64,000 nucleotides of DNA from Oscillibacter valericigenes (GTDB taxonomy: Bacteria > Bacillota > Clostridia > Oscillospirales > Oscillospiraceae): NCBI RefSeq assembly GCF_021531315.1, contig NZ_JAFBIQ010000002.1, positions 124,001 to 188,000 on the forward strand. Direction: 5' to 3'. A model generated the notes under the pieces. The model did no database searches and was not told the origin of the DNA. It saw nothing but the letters and a program-made list of their open reading frames with translations. Below are positions 43,214 through 51,856 of the stretch, piece after piece (the stretch's first letter is position 1; every line of letters starts with the position of its first letter). The position numbers were made by a program, and so were the translations under genes.

Positions 43214-43473
43214 GCCTCACTACCCTCCGCCTTACCCCATTCCATTTCCTCAGATGGAATGCGGTCGATCTGCTCGATTGGCTTTCCGTAAAACGCGGTC
43301 AGGCGCTCTTCCAGGGTCTTGTGCTGCGTGGGGCTCGCCTTTTTAATCGTGATCGCATCAGCGCTTTGAATCAACTCTACACGGTCATTTTCCTTGAGTC
43401 CGATGGCGTCCAGCAACGCCTTTGGAAAACGCAGACCATTGCTGTTTCCCCATTTCTGAATCGTTGCGTACAT
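43207..43473 (-). CDS. MazE-type AbrB-fold antitoxin
   Basis: This 88-residue protein has the N-terminal AbrB swapped-hairpin domain (IQKWGNSNGLRFPKALLDAI) and an acidic C-terminal tail that would bind the toxin. The gene precedes mazF, and the palindrome at its promoter suggests autoregulation. Confidence 0.9.
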   Translation of the reverse strand: MYATIQKWGNSNGLRFPKALLDAIGLKENDRVELIQSADAITIKKASPTQHKTLEERLTAFYGKPIEQIDRIPSEEMEWGKAEGSEAW

Positions 43474-43492
43474 GATGATCGCCTCCTTTTTC

Positions 43493-43528
43493 TACACTAA
43501 GTGTATACAAAGTATAAACAGAAGTCAA
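43493..43528 (-). promoter_or_regulatory. Promoter and operator of the mazEF-type locus
   Basis: On the minus strand, TTGACT (43528-43523) and TACACT (43505-43500) have a 17-base spacer. A perfect palindrome TACACT-A-AGTGTA (43493-43505) covers the -10 box and is a likely binding site for the antitoxin. Confidence 0.65.
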
Positions 43529-43623
43529 CTGAAATATGCAAGTAGATCCTCCCGCAATTTTTGCATAAGAAAAGCAGGCCGAGAGGTATCTCGGTCTGCT
43601 TCGCTTGGCTATGAAGTTTTTGT

Positions 43624-43938
43624 CTAAAGTTGCCTACTCATATCTCTGCGGCTATAGATGATACGGCGCACCTCCATCGTGTCTCCGATCACCACATAGA
43701 AGATCGTGTAGTTTTTCACCTGAATGCGGTAATAAGGATATCTGCGCTCTCTTTCGGAATGATACGGCTCAAATGCTTCCGCACAGGAAAGACGCTCGCG
43801 GATCGCTGTTTCTACGGCAGCAACAAAGTCCTCCGCCGCAATGGGATTCTGAAGGCGAATGCAGAGATAGTCCACAATCTCATTGAGATCATCCTCAAAG
43901 AGCGGCAAAATGCTCAGCTTATAGTGCTTTCCGTCCAT
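43624..43938 (-). CDS. RelE/ParE-type toxin
   Basis: This 104-residue protein has the RelE/ParE fold pattern (LSILPLFEDDLNEIVDYLCI, then YPYYRIQVKNYTIFYVVIGD and VRRIIYSRRD). The ATG at 43938 has GAGGACG upstream and overlaps the end of the antitoxin gene. It is a ribosome-dependent RNase or gyrase inhibitor by family; which one is not clear. Confidence 0.85.
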   Translation of the reverse strand: MDGKHYKLSILPLFEDDLNEIVDYLCIRLQNPIAAEDFVAAVETAIRERLSCAEAFEPYHSERERRYPYYRIQVKNYTIFYVVIGDTMEVRRIIYSRRDMSRQL

Positions 43939-44191
43939 GGATACGTCCTCTTGCTCGCTTGAATACCTCATCTCCGGAATAGCGGACATCCGAAGAATCC
44001 GCCGCCCGGTCGGCCTCGTCCAGCTTCAGCTCGATATCATCCGTCAGCGCCGAATACTGCTCGATGCTCATAACCACCATGGAGCCATAGCCGTTCTTGG
44101 TCAGATAGACGGGCTCGCCTGTTCTCAGCACGGTTTCCTCAATTTCAGGAAATTTGTTTCGCAAATCGGAAACAGGTCTAATATTTATCAT
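43919..44191 (-). CDS. Phd/YefM-type antitoxin
   Basis: This 90-residue protein starts MINIRPVSDLRNKFPEIEET and contains PVYLTKNGYGSMVVMSIEQY, the Phd/YefM signature. A C-terminal charged tail would neutralise the toxin. It precedes the RelE-type toxin with a 20-base overlap. The upstream region has three TGATAA-type repeats around a weak promoter (44217-44255), possible operator sites. Confidence 0.88.
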   Translation of the reverse strand: MINIRPVSDLRNKFPEIEETVLRTGEPVYLTKNGYGSMVVMSIEQYSALTDDIELKLDEADRAADSSDVRYSGDEVFKRARGRIHGRKAL

Positions 44192-44278
44192 AGTAATTCC
44201 TCCATGATTCCGTTCTGTTTTTTATCATTATATTATCAGAACTTTATCATGAAATCAACTGCTATTTTCTGGAGTGTG

Positions 44279-45064
44279 TTACCTCTTTGCCGGCGTATCC
44301 ACCCATGTGATATGGTATCCATCCCGGAGGAATAGCTGGACACAGTACCAGCACTCGAGGCCGTTGCCATCAATTCCTCGCGCAAGCCCCACACCGATTG
44401 AGGCATAGCTTGCATTGATCATATTCTCCATGTGCCCTGCGGACTTTGACCATGAGTGCACAACGGTTCCCGCAAGCTCTCCCTTTTGCTGTTCCAGATA
44501 TAGCAATGGGATTTGGTGGATGTTCTCCCCGACATATTTGCAGTCCGTGACCGTGGTATATTTCCTCCCGTCCGGGCGGGTATGGGAGTAGACGGTGTTT
44601 GCCGCCATCTCATCCGCGCGCACCTGCGCCGCCTGCATGAGCTTGTCGTTGGCGGTTAGGGCAGCAATGCCGTTTTCCTTTCGGAGTGCGTTGGTGCGGT
44701 CCACGATGTCCTGTTTCATGGCATCTACATCGGCGGCGGGAGCTGTAACCTCCGGCTGCGATACCGGCTTGTCAGTTTCCACCTTTGCGGGTGCTTCACC
44801 GGTGTAGGGACGATTTGTTTCGATCTGCACCGTTCCGTCCTCGGCATTCCAATAAACATTGAAGCCGACCGCCTTGCCGATGTCACGGAGCTTGAAGTAG
44901 TTGTGTCCGTTGATGTTGTACGCTTCGATCTCAACGGGAGCACCGTTGAGGAGAATAGGCGAGGTGCAGCGCTGTGCAAAGATACCCTCAATGGCCTGTG
45001 CCGCAGGCGAACCAAGGGCAAAGCCTAACGCAAGCCCGATAAACAAATACAAAATCTTTTTCAT
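44279..45064 (-). CDS. Exported CAP/SCP-domain protein with copper amine oxidase-like N-terminal domain
   Basis: This 261-residue protein has a signal peptide (MKKILYLFIGLALGFALGSP), a short domain LNGAPVEIEAYNINGHNYFK-LRDIGKAVGF typical of the amine-oxidase-like N-terminal domain found in many Clostridia exported proteins, and a C-terminal CAP domain (DIVDRTNALRKENGIAALTA, YSHTRPDGRKY, GENIH, HMENMINASYASIGVG). It is a secreted or wall-associated protein. It is grouped with the sortase and adhesin. Confidence 0.85.
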   Translation of the reverse strand: MKKILYLFIGLALGFALGSPAAQAIEGIFAQRCTSPILLNGAPVEIEAYNINGHNYFKLRDIGKAVGFNVYWNAEDGTVQIETNRPYTGEAPAKVETDKPVSQPEVTAPAADVDAMKQDIVDRTNALRKENGIAALTANDKLMQAAQVRADEMAANTVYSHTRPDGRKYTTVTDCKYVGENIHQIPLLYLEQQKGELAGTVVHSWSKSAGHMENMINASYASIGVGLARGIDGNGLECWYCVQLFLRDGYHITWVDTPAKR

Positions 45065-45068
45065 TGTA

Positions 45069-45266
45069 TCACGCTCCCTTCCGATAAAACGTGGTGGTCA
45101 CGCTGGCAGTCATACGGCGAGTGTCGGGATCATAAATGCACCGCTCAAACTCGTAAATGCCAAGCTGCTCAGCCTGTTCAGCTACTTCTGCAGGAAGGTC
45201 AACGGTGATGTCCATTTTTACTCTGATCTCATCGTCCTTCCTCTTTGGTCTGAATTGCTGTATCAA
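45069..45266 (-). CDS. Small hypothetical protein, 65 residues
   Basis: It begins at a TTG (45266) seven bases after AAGGAAG and ends four bases before the CAP-domain gene. It has no signal or known motif. The sequence contains ITVDLPAEVAEQAEQLGIYE. Tight spacing suggests cotranslation with the CAP protein. Its function is not known. Confidence 0.55.
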   Translation of the reverse strand: MIQQFRPKRKDDEIRVKMDITVDLPAEVAEQAEQLGIYEFERCIYDPDTRRMTASVTTTFYRKGA

Positions 45267-45401
45267 TCTGATACTTCCTTTTTTGATTTTATTCTCCGGA
45301 GTGGTTTGAGCATAATACAGAAGTAATGGCTTGTCAAAGGTTTATTTTAAATGCTTACGCCGCTAAAAAAAGTTGCACAAAAATATCACGTTGCTCCGAT
45401 T

Positions 45402-46184
45402 TCATCGGCTTACTTCCTCTGCCTGAACGCACACTCTCTTGGAGGGCTGGTTGGCAAGACAGGTGGTGATGGTGATGCGGTTATCAGCGGTCGCCTGCAA
45501 GTAACTCCAGTCGGAATCCGAGATCGTCTTTACCAAAATGACAGCATAGGTCCGTGTTCCGTAGACCGTCGAATAGGTGATGTTGTCGCCGATCTCAAGA
45601 TTTCTGATGCTGCCAATATTGTATTTCGCGCCGCGGTTATGACCGCAGATGCCGATGTTGCCGTCCCATCCGGAGGTGGAGCTGTAATGTCCCAATCCCT
45701 TTGCCATGCTGGCGCGGGTCTCACCCTCCCAAACCTTCATATTGATATTCAGAGATGGGATCTTCAATGTACCAATGCTGCCATCCTTACGCTCCATGCC
45801 GTCAACGCCGGTATACGCGGGAACGCTCAGTACAGGAGGGGCAGCTGTTGCCGGAAAATCATAGAGTCCGCCAGAGATACCGTACTCGCCGGAAATGGAA
45901 GTTCCGGCATTTTGCTGCAAGCCGGGCAAATACCCTTTCTCCATAATGCCGATCTGCGTCGTGCCGGACACACCGTAGGGCAATTCGGGGATCTGATAGT
46001 CCACGGGATTGGGGCCGCCGAAGTTGTATGCGGTGCCGTAGGTGTCTCCGTAAGAGGTCGCGGGATAGTATTCCGTGCCGCCGCCTGTCTCAAAGCAGTA
46101 TTCCGCGGCAAAGGCTCCGACAGACAGCGCCGCCATCGCCATGAGCATCAATGCCAATTCGGCCAATCGTCTAATATGCTTCAT
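45402..46184 (-). CDS. Sortase (class B/D-like)
   Basis: This 260-residue protein has a signal/anchor (MKHIRRLAELALMLMAMAAL) and a ~80-residue linker. The C-terminal sortase fold has catalytic His182 (GHNRG), Cys242 (ITITTC) and Arg250 (SKRVCV), with IPSLNINMKVWEG at the start of the domain. It would cut an LPxTG-type motif and attach the protein to the wall or polymerise it. The ATG at 46184 has GGAGGAGG upstream and overlaps the previous gene by four bases. The adhesin 2.6 kb downstream is the only LPxTG protein seen in the window. Confidence 0.85.
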   Translation of the reverse strand: MKHIRRLAELALMLMAMAALSVGAFAAEYCFETGGGTEYYPATSYGDTYGTAYNFGGPNPVDYQIPELPYGVSGTTQIGIMEKGYLPGLQQNAGTSISGEYGISGGLYDFPATAAPPVLSVPAYTGVDGMERKDGSIGTLKIPSLNINMKVWEGETRASMAKGLGHYSSTSGWDGNIGICGHNRGAKYNIGSIRNLEIGDNITYSTVYGTRTYAVILVKTISDSDWSYLQATADNRITITTCLANQPSKRVCVQAEEVSR

Positions 46185-47086
46185 TCCGTTTCCTCCTCCG
46201 AAAAGCTCGCGCCATCGTTGTCCGCCTCGGCACGAGCGGCTCTCTGCCGGTGCACATACGATGCATATACGATGCCGAAAATTACAGCAGCTCCCATTGC
46301 GGCGCCGACAACAAGTACAGGCCAATTTGCCGCAAAGAAGCCGCCCACATTGGATAGCACATGAGCGATACCGACCTTTGTTCCCAGGTAAGTCAGTACA
46401 TAGGTGATGCTCTCGACGCCCTCGCGCGTGATCTCGCCGGTATATTCCGCGGTCGTAATATATCCAGTAGCCGCTTGATAGGGAACTCTTGCGGAATAGG
46501 TGGCAACAGCCTGATAAGATGAAGGCACCAAGGTTTCGCCGACAAGGTCCGTTCCCGTGACCTGCCACTCCACATCGGCAAGGCTCAGCGTGCGGCCGTT
46601 TTTGACGGTGGCAGAGGGGACATAGGACATATCGTTGCGGTCAAGCTGCCCTATGGTCTTGACTTCGCTCACGGTATAGCTTTTCGGAACATAGCCGGAC
46701 GCCTCGGTGTTGATGGTCGTGTGGTCAAGGGCAAGTGTACCTCTGAACACTCCGTCGTCATATTCCACAGTTGGCTTTAACTGCTGCAAAATCAGGGCAA
46801 GGTCATTTTTGTCCGTTTCCACGGTGATAATCTCAGTGTGAGGTCTGGATTTCTCTACGGCATTTTCCGTTTTGACAATATCCGTAAAGGTGTAGAGATA
46901 GCCCTCCAGCTCAAAGGGCTGTTCGATCAGGCCCTGCGGGTCCTGATCTGCCGGGAGCGTAAAGGTTTTGATGACCTGCTGGCTGCCATTCAGATTTTGC
47001 ACCACGGTATCTGTCGGTACCTCCAATGCAAACGCCGAGACCGACATGGACAGCGTCAGCAGTACACAGAGAATTGCTTTTTTCAT
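46181..47086 (-). CDS. Exported, C-terminally membrane-anchored protein of the sortase cluster
   Basis: This 301-residue protein has a signal peptide (MKKAILCVLLTLSMSVSAFA), an extracellular region of about 220 residues with beta-rich repeats, a membrane helix (WPVLVVGAAMGAAVIFGIVY) and a short charged cytoplasmic tail ending SFSEEETE. I do not recognise a named domain. Its overlap with the sortase gene suggests that they act together, for instance as a scaffold. Confidence 0.65.
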   Translation of the reverse strand: MKKAILCVLLTLSMSVSAFALEVPTDTVVQNLNGSQQVIKTFTLPADQDPQGLIEQPFELEGYLYTFTDIVKTENAVEKSRPHTEIITVETDKNDLALILQQLKPTVEYDDGVFRGTLALDHTTINTEASGYVPKSYTVSEVKTIGQLDRNDMSYVPSATVKNGRTLSLADVEWQVTGTDLVGETLVPSSYQAVATYSARVPYQAATGYITTAEYTGEITREGVESITYVLTYLGTKVGIAHVLSNVGGFFAANWPVLVVGAAMGAAVIFGIVYASYVHRQRAARAEADNDGASFSEEETE

Positions 47087-47160
47087 GTTGTGGGAACCTC
47101 CTAATGTAGAAATTTGTTATGATCTGCTGTTTTCGCGGTATCAAAGGATGTTCGCTCGTC

Positions 47161-47553
47161 TCATGCTCCCTCCTCTCTGACCTTGTATTCTACGGCGCGC
47201 TCCGAGTGTTCCCGCAGCGCATCGAGTATGCTGAGAGACTGCTCTAACGCCTGCATCGTATCACGCTTCTGGCGCTTGACGAACGCATAAAGGAGCAGAG
47301 TATCTCCGTTAGCGCATGGGTAAAAGATAACGCGAACGCAGAGCTTGGTCTTCACCCGCAGCTCGCATAGGCTCCGATACCGCTCAAGTGAAAAACGCTT
47401 GAAATGCGGTTCCTTCATTTCCGGCTTCTGCGGCAGCGTCAATCGGTATAGCTGACGAATGATCTTTTCTCTGAGCCGCGGCTCCAGATCCTCTATAAAG
47501 GCAGCGACCTGCGAGGCTCTGCCCGGAGACTGATATACCAAAATCCCCTTCAC
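47161..47553 (-). CDS. RelE/HigB-type toxin (phage Gp49-like)
   Basis: This 130-residue basic protein contains YRSLCELRVKTKLCVRVIFY and LLLYAFVKRQKRDTM, the core of Gp49-like/HigB toxins. No HigA antitoxin follows. The upstream partner is the disrupted ORF at 47550-47963, overlapping by four bases. It may be an orphan or cognate to that ORF. Confidence 0.65.
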   Translation of the reverse strand: MKGILVYQSPGRASQVAAFIEDLEPRLREKIIRQLYRLTLPQKPEMKEPHFKRFSLERYRSLCELRVKTKLCVRVIFYPCANGDTLLLYAFVKRQKRDTMQALEQSLSILDALREHSERAVEYKVREEGA

Positions 47554-47963
47554 CGCACTACCTCCTCGCAGCCGCTCAATTTCTTTAAGTGCCGGATAAA
47601 GTGTTCTGCAAATTCGCCCGCGATCTCAGGTGTCCCGCTGATCCACCAAATGGGATCAGGCAGGACTTGGGATAGGCGGTCATATTGCAGGCAGAGCAGC
47701 AGAAATTTCTGCCTCGGCTCTGCACGCTCCGCAGCGTCAAACAGCTGCTGCAATTCGGTTTGGACACCGGAATAGTCCTAACAGGCATCGCACAAATCGT
47801 CAAACAACAGTCCGGCGAAAGCATGGGCCAGCGCAGTCAAGGCCGACGCCTCGATACTGCCTGTCTTGGTAAGCAGCCCCATTCGCTTCAGGCGCTCCTC
47901 CGCGCCGTCATCGAACGGATTATGGGCGCGAGCCGAGCCGCAGGTGCGAGTTGTTTCTTTCAC
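47550..47963 (-). pseudogene. Unknown ORF interrupted by an in-frame TAG
   Basis: From a GTG at 47963 (GGGGGTG upstream) the frame reads VKETTRTCGSARAHNPFDDG ... LFDDLCDAC, then TAG at 47780-47778, then continues in the same frame as DYSGVQTELQQLFDAAERAE and ends at 47550. The composition is protein-like on both sides of the stop. It is either a recent nonsense mutation or two separate small ORFs; the second has an ATG at 47753 without a good ribosome site. No family is recognised. Confidence 0.5.
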
Positions 47964-48064
47964 ATTGGTCACCCCCAGATCAAAGAGAAAGGCCCGGCGC
48001 CTCACGGTGTCGAGCCTTTCAGCATTTCTTATCTTATTTTATGCTTCCCCAATATGGGGAAAGG

Positions 48065-48925
48065 TCATTCATCCAGCATCAGCTGTCCATCAACGGCTTT
48101 TTGTTTCAGGCGTTCCATCTGCTCGCGCTCCAACTGCGCGATGCTCTTTTCAGGTGTTGGAAGATCCTCCGGCATAGTGCCGTCAATCTTTCGGATTGCC
48201 TCCCTTACTTCATTCCCAACAGCATAATGAACAGCGGTCGCGGCATTGGGGGTTGAAACCTGATCCTTGCGCAGCTTTTCCTCCGTCTGCGAAATGCGAA
48301 ACAGGCTAGCGATCAGCTCCGTGCTTCCCATGTAGTCGAGTATCTTTTGTCCGATGGCAAGTCCCTTTCTGCGGTGAATGTCGTCTACCGTCATTCCGCC
48401 ATACAAGCCCATATATCCGGCATTCTGAAAAATCGCGAACTCTTCTGCCGTGATAACGCCGGCGCTTCGTGCGGTCTCGGCCAGTAGTTGATTCCATTGC
48501 TTAATGTCTCCGCGCACCACAAGTCTGCGGCTATCCTCATCCAGCTGATTAAATCGGTCTGCAACCTCCTGCCGGTAGGTTTGGATCGCAAAGTAGGTCT
48601 GACCAAGAGCGATCACCTCTTTGCGCGGATCACCATTCTGGACAATCAGATAACAAGCATAACGAGACAGTTCGTAGTCAGAGATTGTTTTTCTCGTTGC
48701 GCCTGCCTCTACGATTTTCCTGACCTCAGGAAAATCGTCTGAGACGCTGCGACCGCTGTTCTCGCAGGCAATCATGGCACGCTTGATAACCTTATAGAAG
48801 TTTTCCCATTTTGCGTAGTCCAGCACCGGTGCAAGCTCTCTCGCTGTCCAGTATTCCGTTCCGTCCGGTCGAGTCCGTTTAATATCTTCAAAGCACTTAT
48901 ATTCTCTTGCAGATAATGTACTCAT
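48065..48925 (-). CDS. dinD: DNA damage-inducible protein D (DinD)
   Basis: This 286-residue protein starts REYKCFEDIKRTRPDGTEYW followed by WTARELAPVLDYAKWENF, the Bro-N-like DinD signature. The conserved middle NGDPRKEVIALGQTYFA and QNAGYMGLYGGMTVDDIHRR follow. In E. coli DinD is SOS-induced and inhibits RecA-mediated strand exchange. No LexA box was recognised. GAAGGGG precedes the ATG. It forms part of the ParA/ParB-proximal module. Confidence 0.9.
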   Translation of the reverse strand: MSTLSAREYKCFEDIKRTRPDGTEYWTARELAPVLDYAKWENFYKVIKRAMIACENSGRSVSDDFPEVRKIVEAGATRKTISDYELSRYACYLIVQNGDPRKEVIALGQTYFAIQTYRQEVADRFNQLDEDSRRLVVRGDIKQWNQLLAETARSAGVITAEEFAIFQNAGYMGLYGGMTVDDIHRRKGLAIGQKILDYMGSTELIASLFRISQTEEKLRKDQVSTPNAATAVHYAVGNEVREAIRKIDGTMPEDLPTPEKSIAQLEREQMERLKQKAVDGQLMLDE

Positions 48926-48967
48926 CGCACATACCCCTTCAACGTTTTTTTCTATATCAAGACAGCT

Positions 48968-49861
48968 TTATTCGCTTTTCGATTTGTCCGGACGGTCAAG
49001 CACTTGCGCCGACGCTTCGATCATTTCTGTAACCACCGCATTTAGCTGTGCGGCATTCTGTGCTGTGATGACGGGCAGACCGGTTTCCGCCTCAAGCTGC
49101 TGCCGTGCAACATTTGCAACATTACCGCCACGTTTGGCCACCTTCACATTCTCGGCAAAACCATCTGGTTTTGTCGCTTTGGAAATATCCCGCGTTGACG
49201 CTTCCGCCAGCATGGTCAGCACGAGCTCGGTATCGCTCATATTATCACGCAGGTTCTCCTTTTTGAGCCCCTTGGGGTTTTTATACTGCCGCGTGGTCAT
49301 GCCGGACCATGCCTTTGAGATCTCGTCGGTCAAGGTCGCAAATTCGCGGCCCTTTTCCACGCCGCGCTTCTGCCATTCATTGGTCAGTTCGTTGCGAATG
49401 CGGATGGAAAGCAGCCTTTGATGTACCCAGTCGGGATCATATCCCTTTTTCAGATAGGTTTCCAAGGCCCGGTCAATGGCCTGTTCAGGGTCAATGGTTT
49501 CTTCGATTCTCTCCCGACCGACTTCTGCAAGCCAGAGCCTAAACGGTTCAGCTTTTGGTGATGGGATAGACTGGATGATACGCAGAAGTTGCTCTGTCGT
49601 GGCAACATCCGTTGCGCGGCGCTTTCCGTCTGAGGCAATCATTTTCAACTGCTGACAATTTGTCAGCAGTTCATCCGCCCCTTCCTCTTTCAAACGCTGC
49701 TTGAGTTTGGCCCAGTAGTTGCTTGCCCCGCGTGCGGTAGGCTGTTCTGTTAAAACAGCAATGACATCGGTAACAGAAAAATACCATTCTTCTTTCTCTG
49801 TATCCCATGCAGTACGAATTTTCTGATTCTCAAAAAGCTGTATCTTATCCTGTTCGCTCAT
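48968..49861 (-). CDS. Bro-N domain protein
   Basis: This 297-residue protein has an N-terminal Bro-N domain (IRTAWDTEKEEWYFSVTDVI, TARGASNYWAKLKQRLKEEG) and a helical C-terminal half. It may bind DNA and regulate the element, as phage Bro-N antirepressors do. It is often found next to DinD or ParB in Clostridia elements. GAGGG precedes the ATG. Confidence 0.85.
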   Translation of the reverse strand: MSEQDKIQLFENQKIRTAWDTEKEEWYFSVTDVIAVLTEQPTARGASNYWAKLKQRLKEEGADELLTNCQQLKMIASDGKRRATDVATTEQLLRIIQSIPSPKAEPFRLWLAEVGRERIEETIDPEQAIDRALETYLKKGYDPDWVHQRLLSIRIRNELTNEWQKRGVEKGREFATLTDEISKAWSGMTTRQYKNPKGLKKENLRDNMSDTELVLTMLAEASTRDISKATKPDGFAENVKVAKRGGNVANVARQQLEAETGLPVITAQNAAQLNAVVTEMIEASAQVLDRPDKSKSE

Positions 49862-49898
49862 AGCGTTAAGCCCTCTCTTTCTTTTCTGTGATTATACA

Positions 49899-50942
49899 TC
49901 AGTTGACCCGTTGCCGCAAGAACTCCAAAAACAGCTCTTCAATTTCCTTATCACTGCCCAGCCTCTCAAGGTAGGGGGCAAATTTTCTGCGGTCAAAGCT
50001 GATTTTCTTCGGCGGTGCAGCACGTCTCTGCGTCTCCCTTGCGCGTGCCTGCCGCCATGCGGCGAAAAGGTCTTGATGCTTTGCAGATGGAGGCGGACAG
50101 GTATGGACGATGCTTTGCATAGCAGCCTTATTGAGTGTGTAGTCCTCGATAAAGCACATCTCCACAAATGCCTGCTGCGTGGCTGCGTCATAGTCAGCGA
50201 TCAGCTCGGCACAGGCAATCGGCAGCTTGCGCGGGCTGTTTTCTAAGATGTCGGCGAGAGGCGGGATCAAGCCCGCCAGCTTGATGGCTTTACGGATCTC
50301 ATACTCGGTCACGCCGAAGAAATCGGCAACAAGTTTGCGGGCGTTGTACCTTTGGCGATTTTCGCCAAAGGTCTCATCGTCGATCACTTGCTCCAACTTT
50401 TGGCGAGAATCGCCAAAAGTTGTTTCCTTCTGATTTGCGTCTCGCTGGCCATGCCTGTTATTCTCATCAAGCAACGCTCGATACGCCTTGCCGCGCTCTA
50501 TAATGGTAAGGTCCTGCCGCCGCAGAAGGTTCGTGGCAACAGCAATGGAGACTGCTCTTGCATCATCGGCGTTCACGACTTCAGCAGGGATCGTTGCGTG
50601 TCCGGTCAGCCGCCACGCTTCCGTACGGTTATGCCCTGCGAGGATCTCATAGTCCTCGCTTTCGGGAATGGGGCGCACAATGATCCTCTCATAGATACCC
50701 TGCCCTGCAAGCTGCTGCGAAAACGCTTTGAGTTTCTCCGGCGGATATGGGTGAAAGCCAATATCCGCCGTAAAGAAGGGGCAAAGCCTTTTTAGCGGCA
50801 AATCACAGAATTTTGAGGCTGCCAGCACAGGCTTGCCTTGGAACAGCGTTTCATACGCCTCATCGCCCACTGTGACCTCCGCCGCCTGCTGCGTCGCGCT
50901 CATACGCCGCTTCAGCAGGTCGTTCATATCGCGTTTAGCCAA
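49899..50942 (-). CDS. parB: ParB/Spo0J-type partition protein
   Basis: This 347-residue protein has a ParB N-terminal domain (IGFHPYPPEKLKAFSQQLAG, IVRPIPES, EILAGHNRTEAWRL) and a central helix-turn-helix region (VADFFGVTEYEIRKAIKLAG). I use the TTG at 50942 because AGGAGG lies about nine bases upstream. The ATG at 50927 is possible but poorly placed. It overlaps parA by eight bases. A parS site was not identified. Confidence 0.85.
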   Translation of the reverse strand: MAKRDMNDLLKRRMSATQQAAEVTVGDEAYETLFQGKPVLAASKFCDLPLKRLCPFFTADIGFHPYPPEKLKAFSQQLAGQGIYERIIVRPIPESEDYEILAGHNRTEAWRLTGHATIPAEVVNADDARAVSIAVATNLLRRQDLTIIERGKAYRALLDENNRHGQRDANQKETTFGDSRQKLEQVIDDETFGENRQRYNARKLVADFFGVTEYEIRKAIKLAGLIPPLADILENSPRKLPIACAELIADYDAATQQAFVEMCFIEDYTLNKAAMQSIVHTCPPPSAKHQDLFAAWRQARARETQRRAAPPKKISFDRRKFAPYLERLGSDKEIEELFLEFLRQRVN

Positions 50943-51765
50943 GCTGAAGCACCTCCTGCGCGAGACTGCGATAGGATTCCGCAGCCGGATTTCGCGGTGC
51001 ATAATCGAGAATGCTCATGCCTGCCGCGGGACACTCCGCGACCTTGATGGTCTGCTCGATGGGCCGCTCAAACACCCGTAGGCTATCACCATACAGCTCT
51101 GCGACCGCGGCGCGGACGCTCTGACAGAGCTGTGGCCGGGACTGATACATGGTAAGAAGAATGCCCGCAACCTCTAACCTCGAATTGAAGCGGCTCTGCA
51201 CATTTCTAATCAGCTCCAGCACATCAGGGATACCCTCGCTGGCAAGGAAGTGTGCCTGCACGGGAATGATGCAGTAATCCGCTGCGGCAAGTGCGTTGAC
51301 GGTCAGCAGCTCATGCTTCAAGCCGCAATCAATGATGATATAATCATACTGTGCACGGAAAGCATCCAACAGCCTGTCCATCATCATTTCGCAGGGTGTC
51401 TCTGCCGCTTCCGCCATGTTGTACTGCGAAAGCTGCATGACCTGCAAGCGAGCTGCGGCATCTGCCAAGCGTTTATTGGCGGGGATCAGGTCAATGCCGG
51501 TCTCTGTATGTATCACGGTACGGGGAAGATGAAGCTCCAGATCCTCCGGCGAGTCGATCTGAACAAGCAGCAGCTTTGCCAGTGTGTTCTTCTGCTCGCC
51601 GGGCGTGTAGCCCAAAGCCGAGGTAAGGTTCCCCTGCGGATCGTTGTCGATCAGCAAGACCTTTCTGCCTTCTGCGGCAAGTGCAGCCCCAAGGTTCAAT
51701 GCGGTCGTGGTCTTTCCTACGCCGCCCTTAAAATTGGTAATTGCGATAACTGTATGTTCTCTCAT
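50935..51765 (-). CDS. parA: ParA/Soj-type partition ATPase
   Basis: This 276-residue ATPase has the deviant Walker A NFKGGVGKTTTALNL (residues 11-25), LLIDNDPQGNLTSAL and YDYIIIDCGLKHELL. With ParB it would segregate or stabilise the element, for instance as an excised circle. AGGAG precedes the ATG. It is the first gene of the long leftward run through ParB, Bro-N and DinD. Confidence 0.92.
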   Translation of the reverse strand: MREHTVIAITNFKGGVGKTTTALNLGAALAAEGRKVLLIDNDPQGNLTSALGYTPGEQKNTLAKLLLVQIDSPEDLELHLPRTVIHTETGIDLIPANKRLADAAARLQVMQLSQYNMAEAAETPCEMMMDRLLDAFRAQYDYIIIDCGLKHELLTVNALAAADYCIIPVQAHFLASEGIPDVLELIRNVQSRFNSRLEVAGILLTMYQSRPQLCQSVRAAVAELYGDSLRVFERPIEQTIKVAECPAAGMSILDYAPRNPAAESYRSLAQEVLQLG

Positions 51766-51810
51766 CGGTAATTCTCCTCGTTTTTACCGATAGGTATGCC
51801 ATAATACGCA

Positions 51811-51844
51811 AAAACGCGCCCATCGTATCACACGATAGCGCGTT
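51811..51844 (-). terminator. Hairpin terminator upstream of parA
   Basis: AACGCGC (51813-51819) and ATCGT (51822-51826) pair with ACGAT (51832-51836) and GCGCGTT (51838-51844); TTTTTG follows on the minus strand. It separates parA from the IS66 remnant, and it could attenuate transcription entering parA. Confidence 0.6.
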
Positions 51845-51856
51845 CATTTCATGTTA

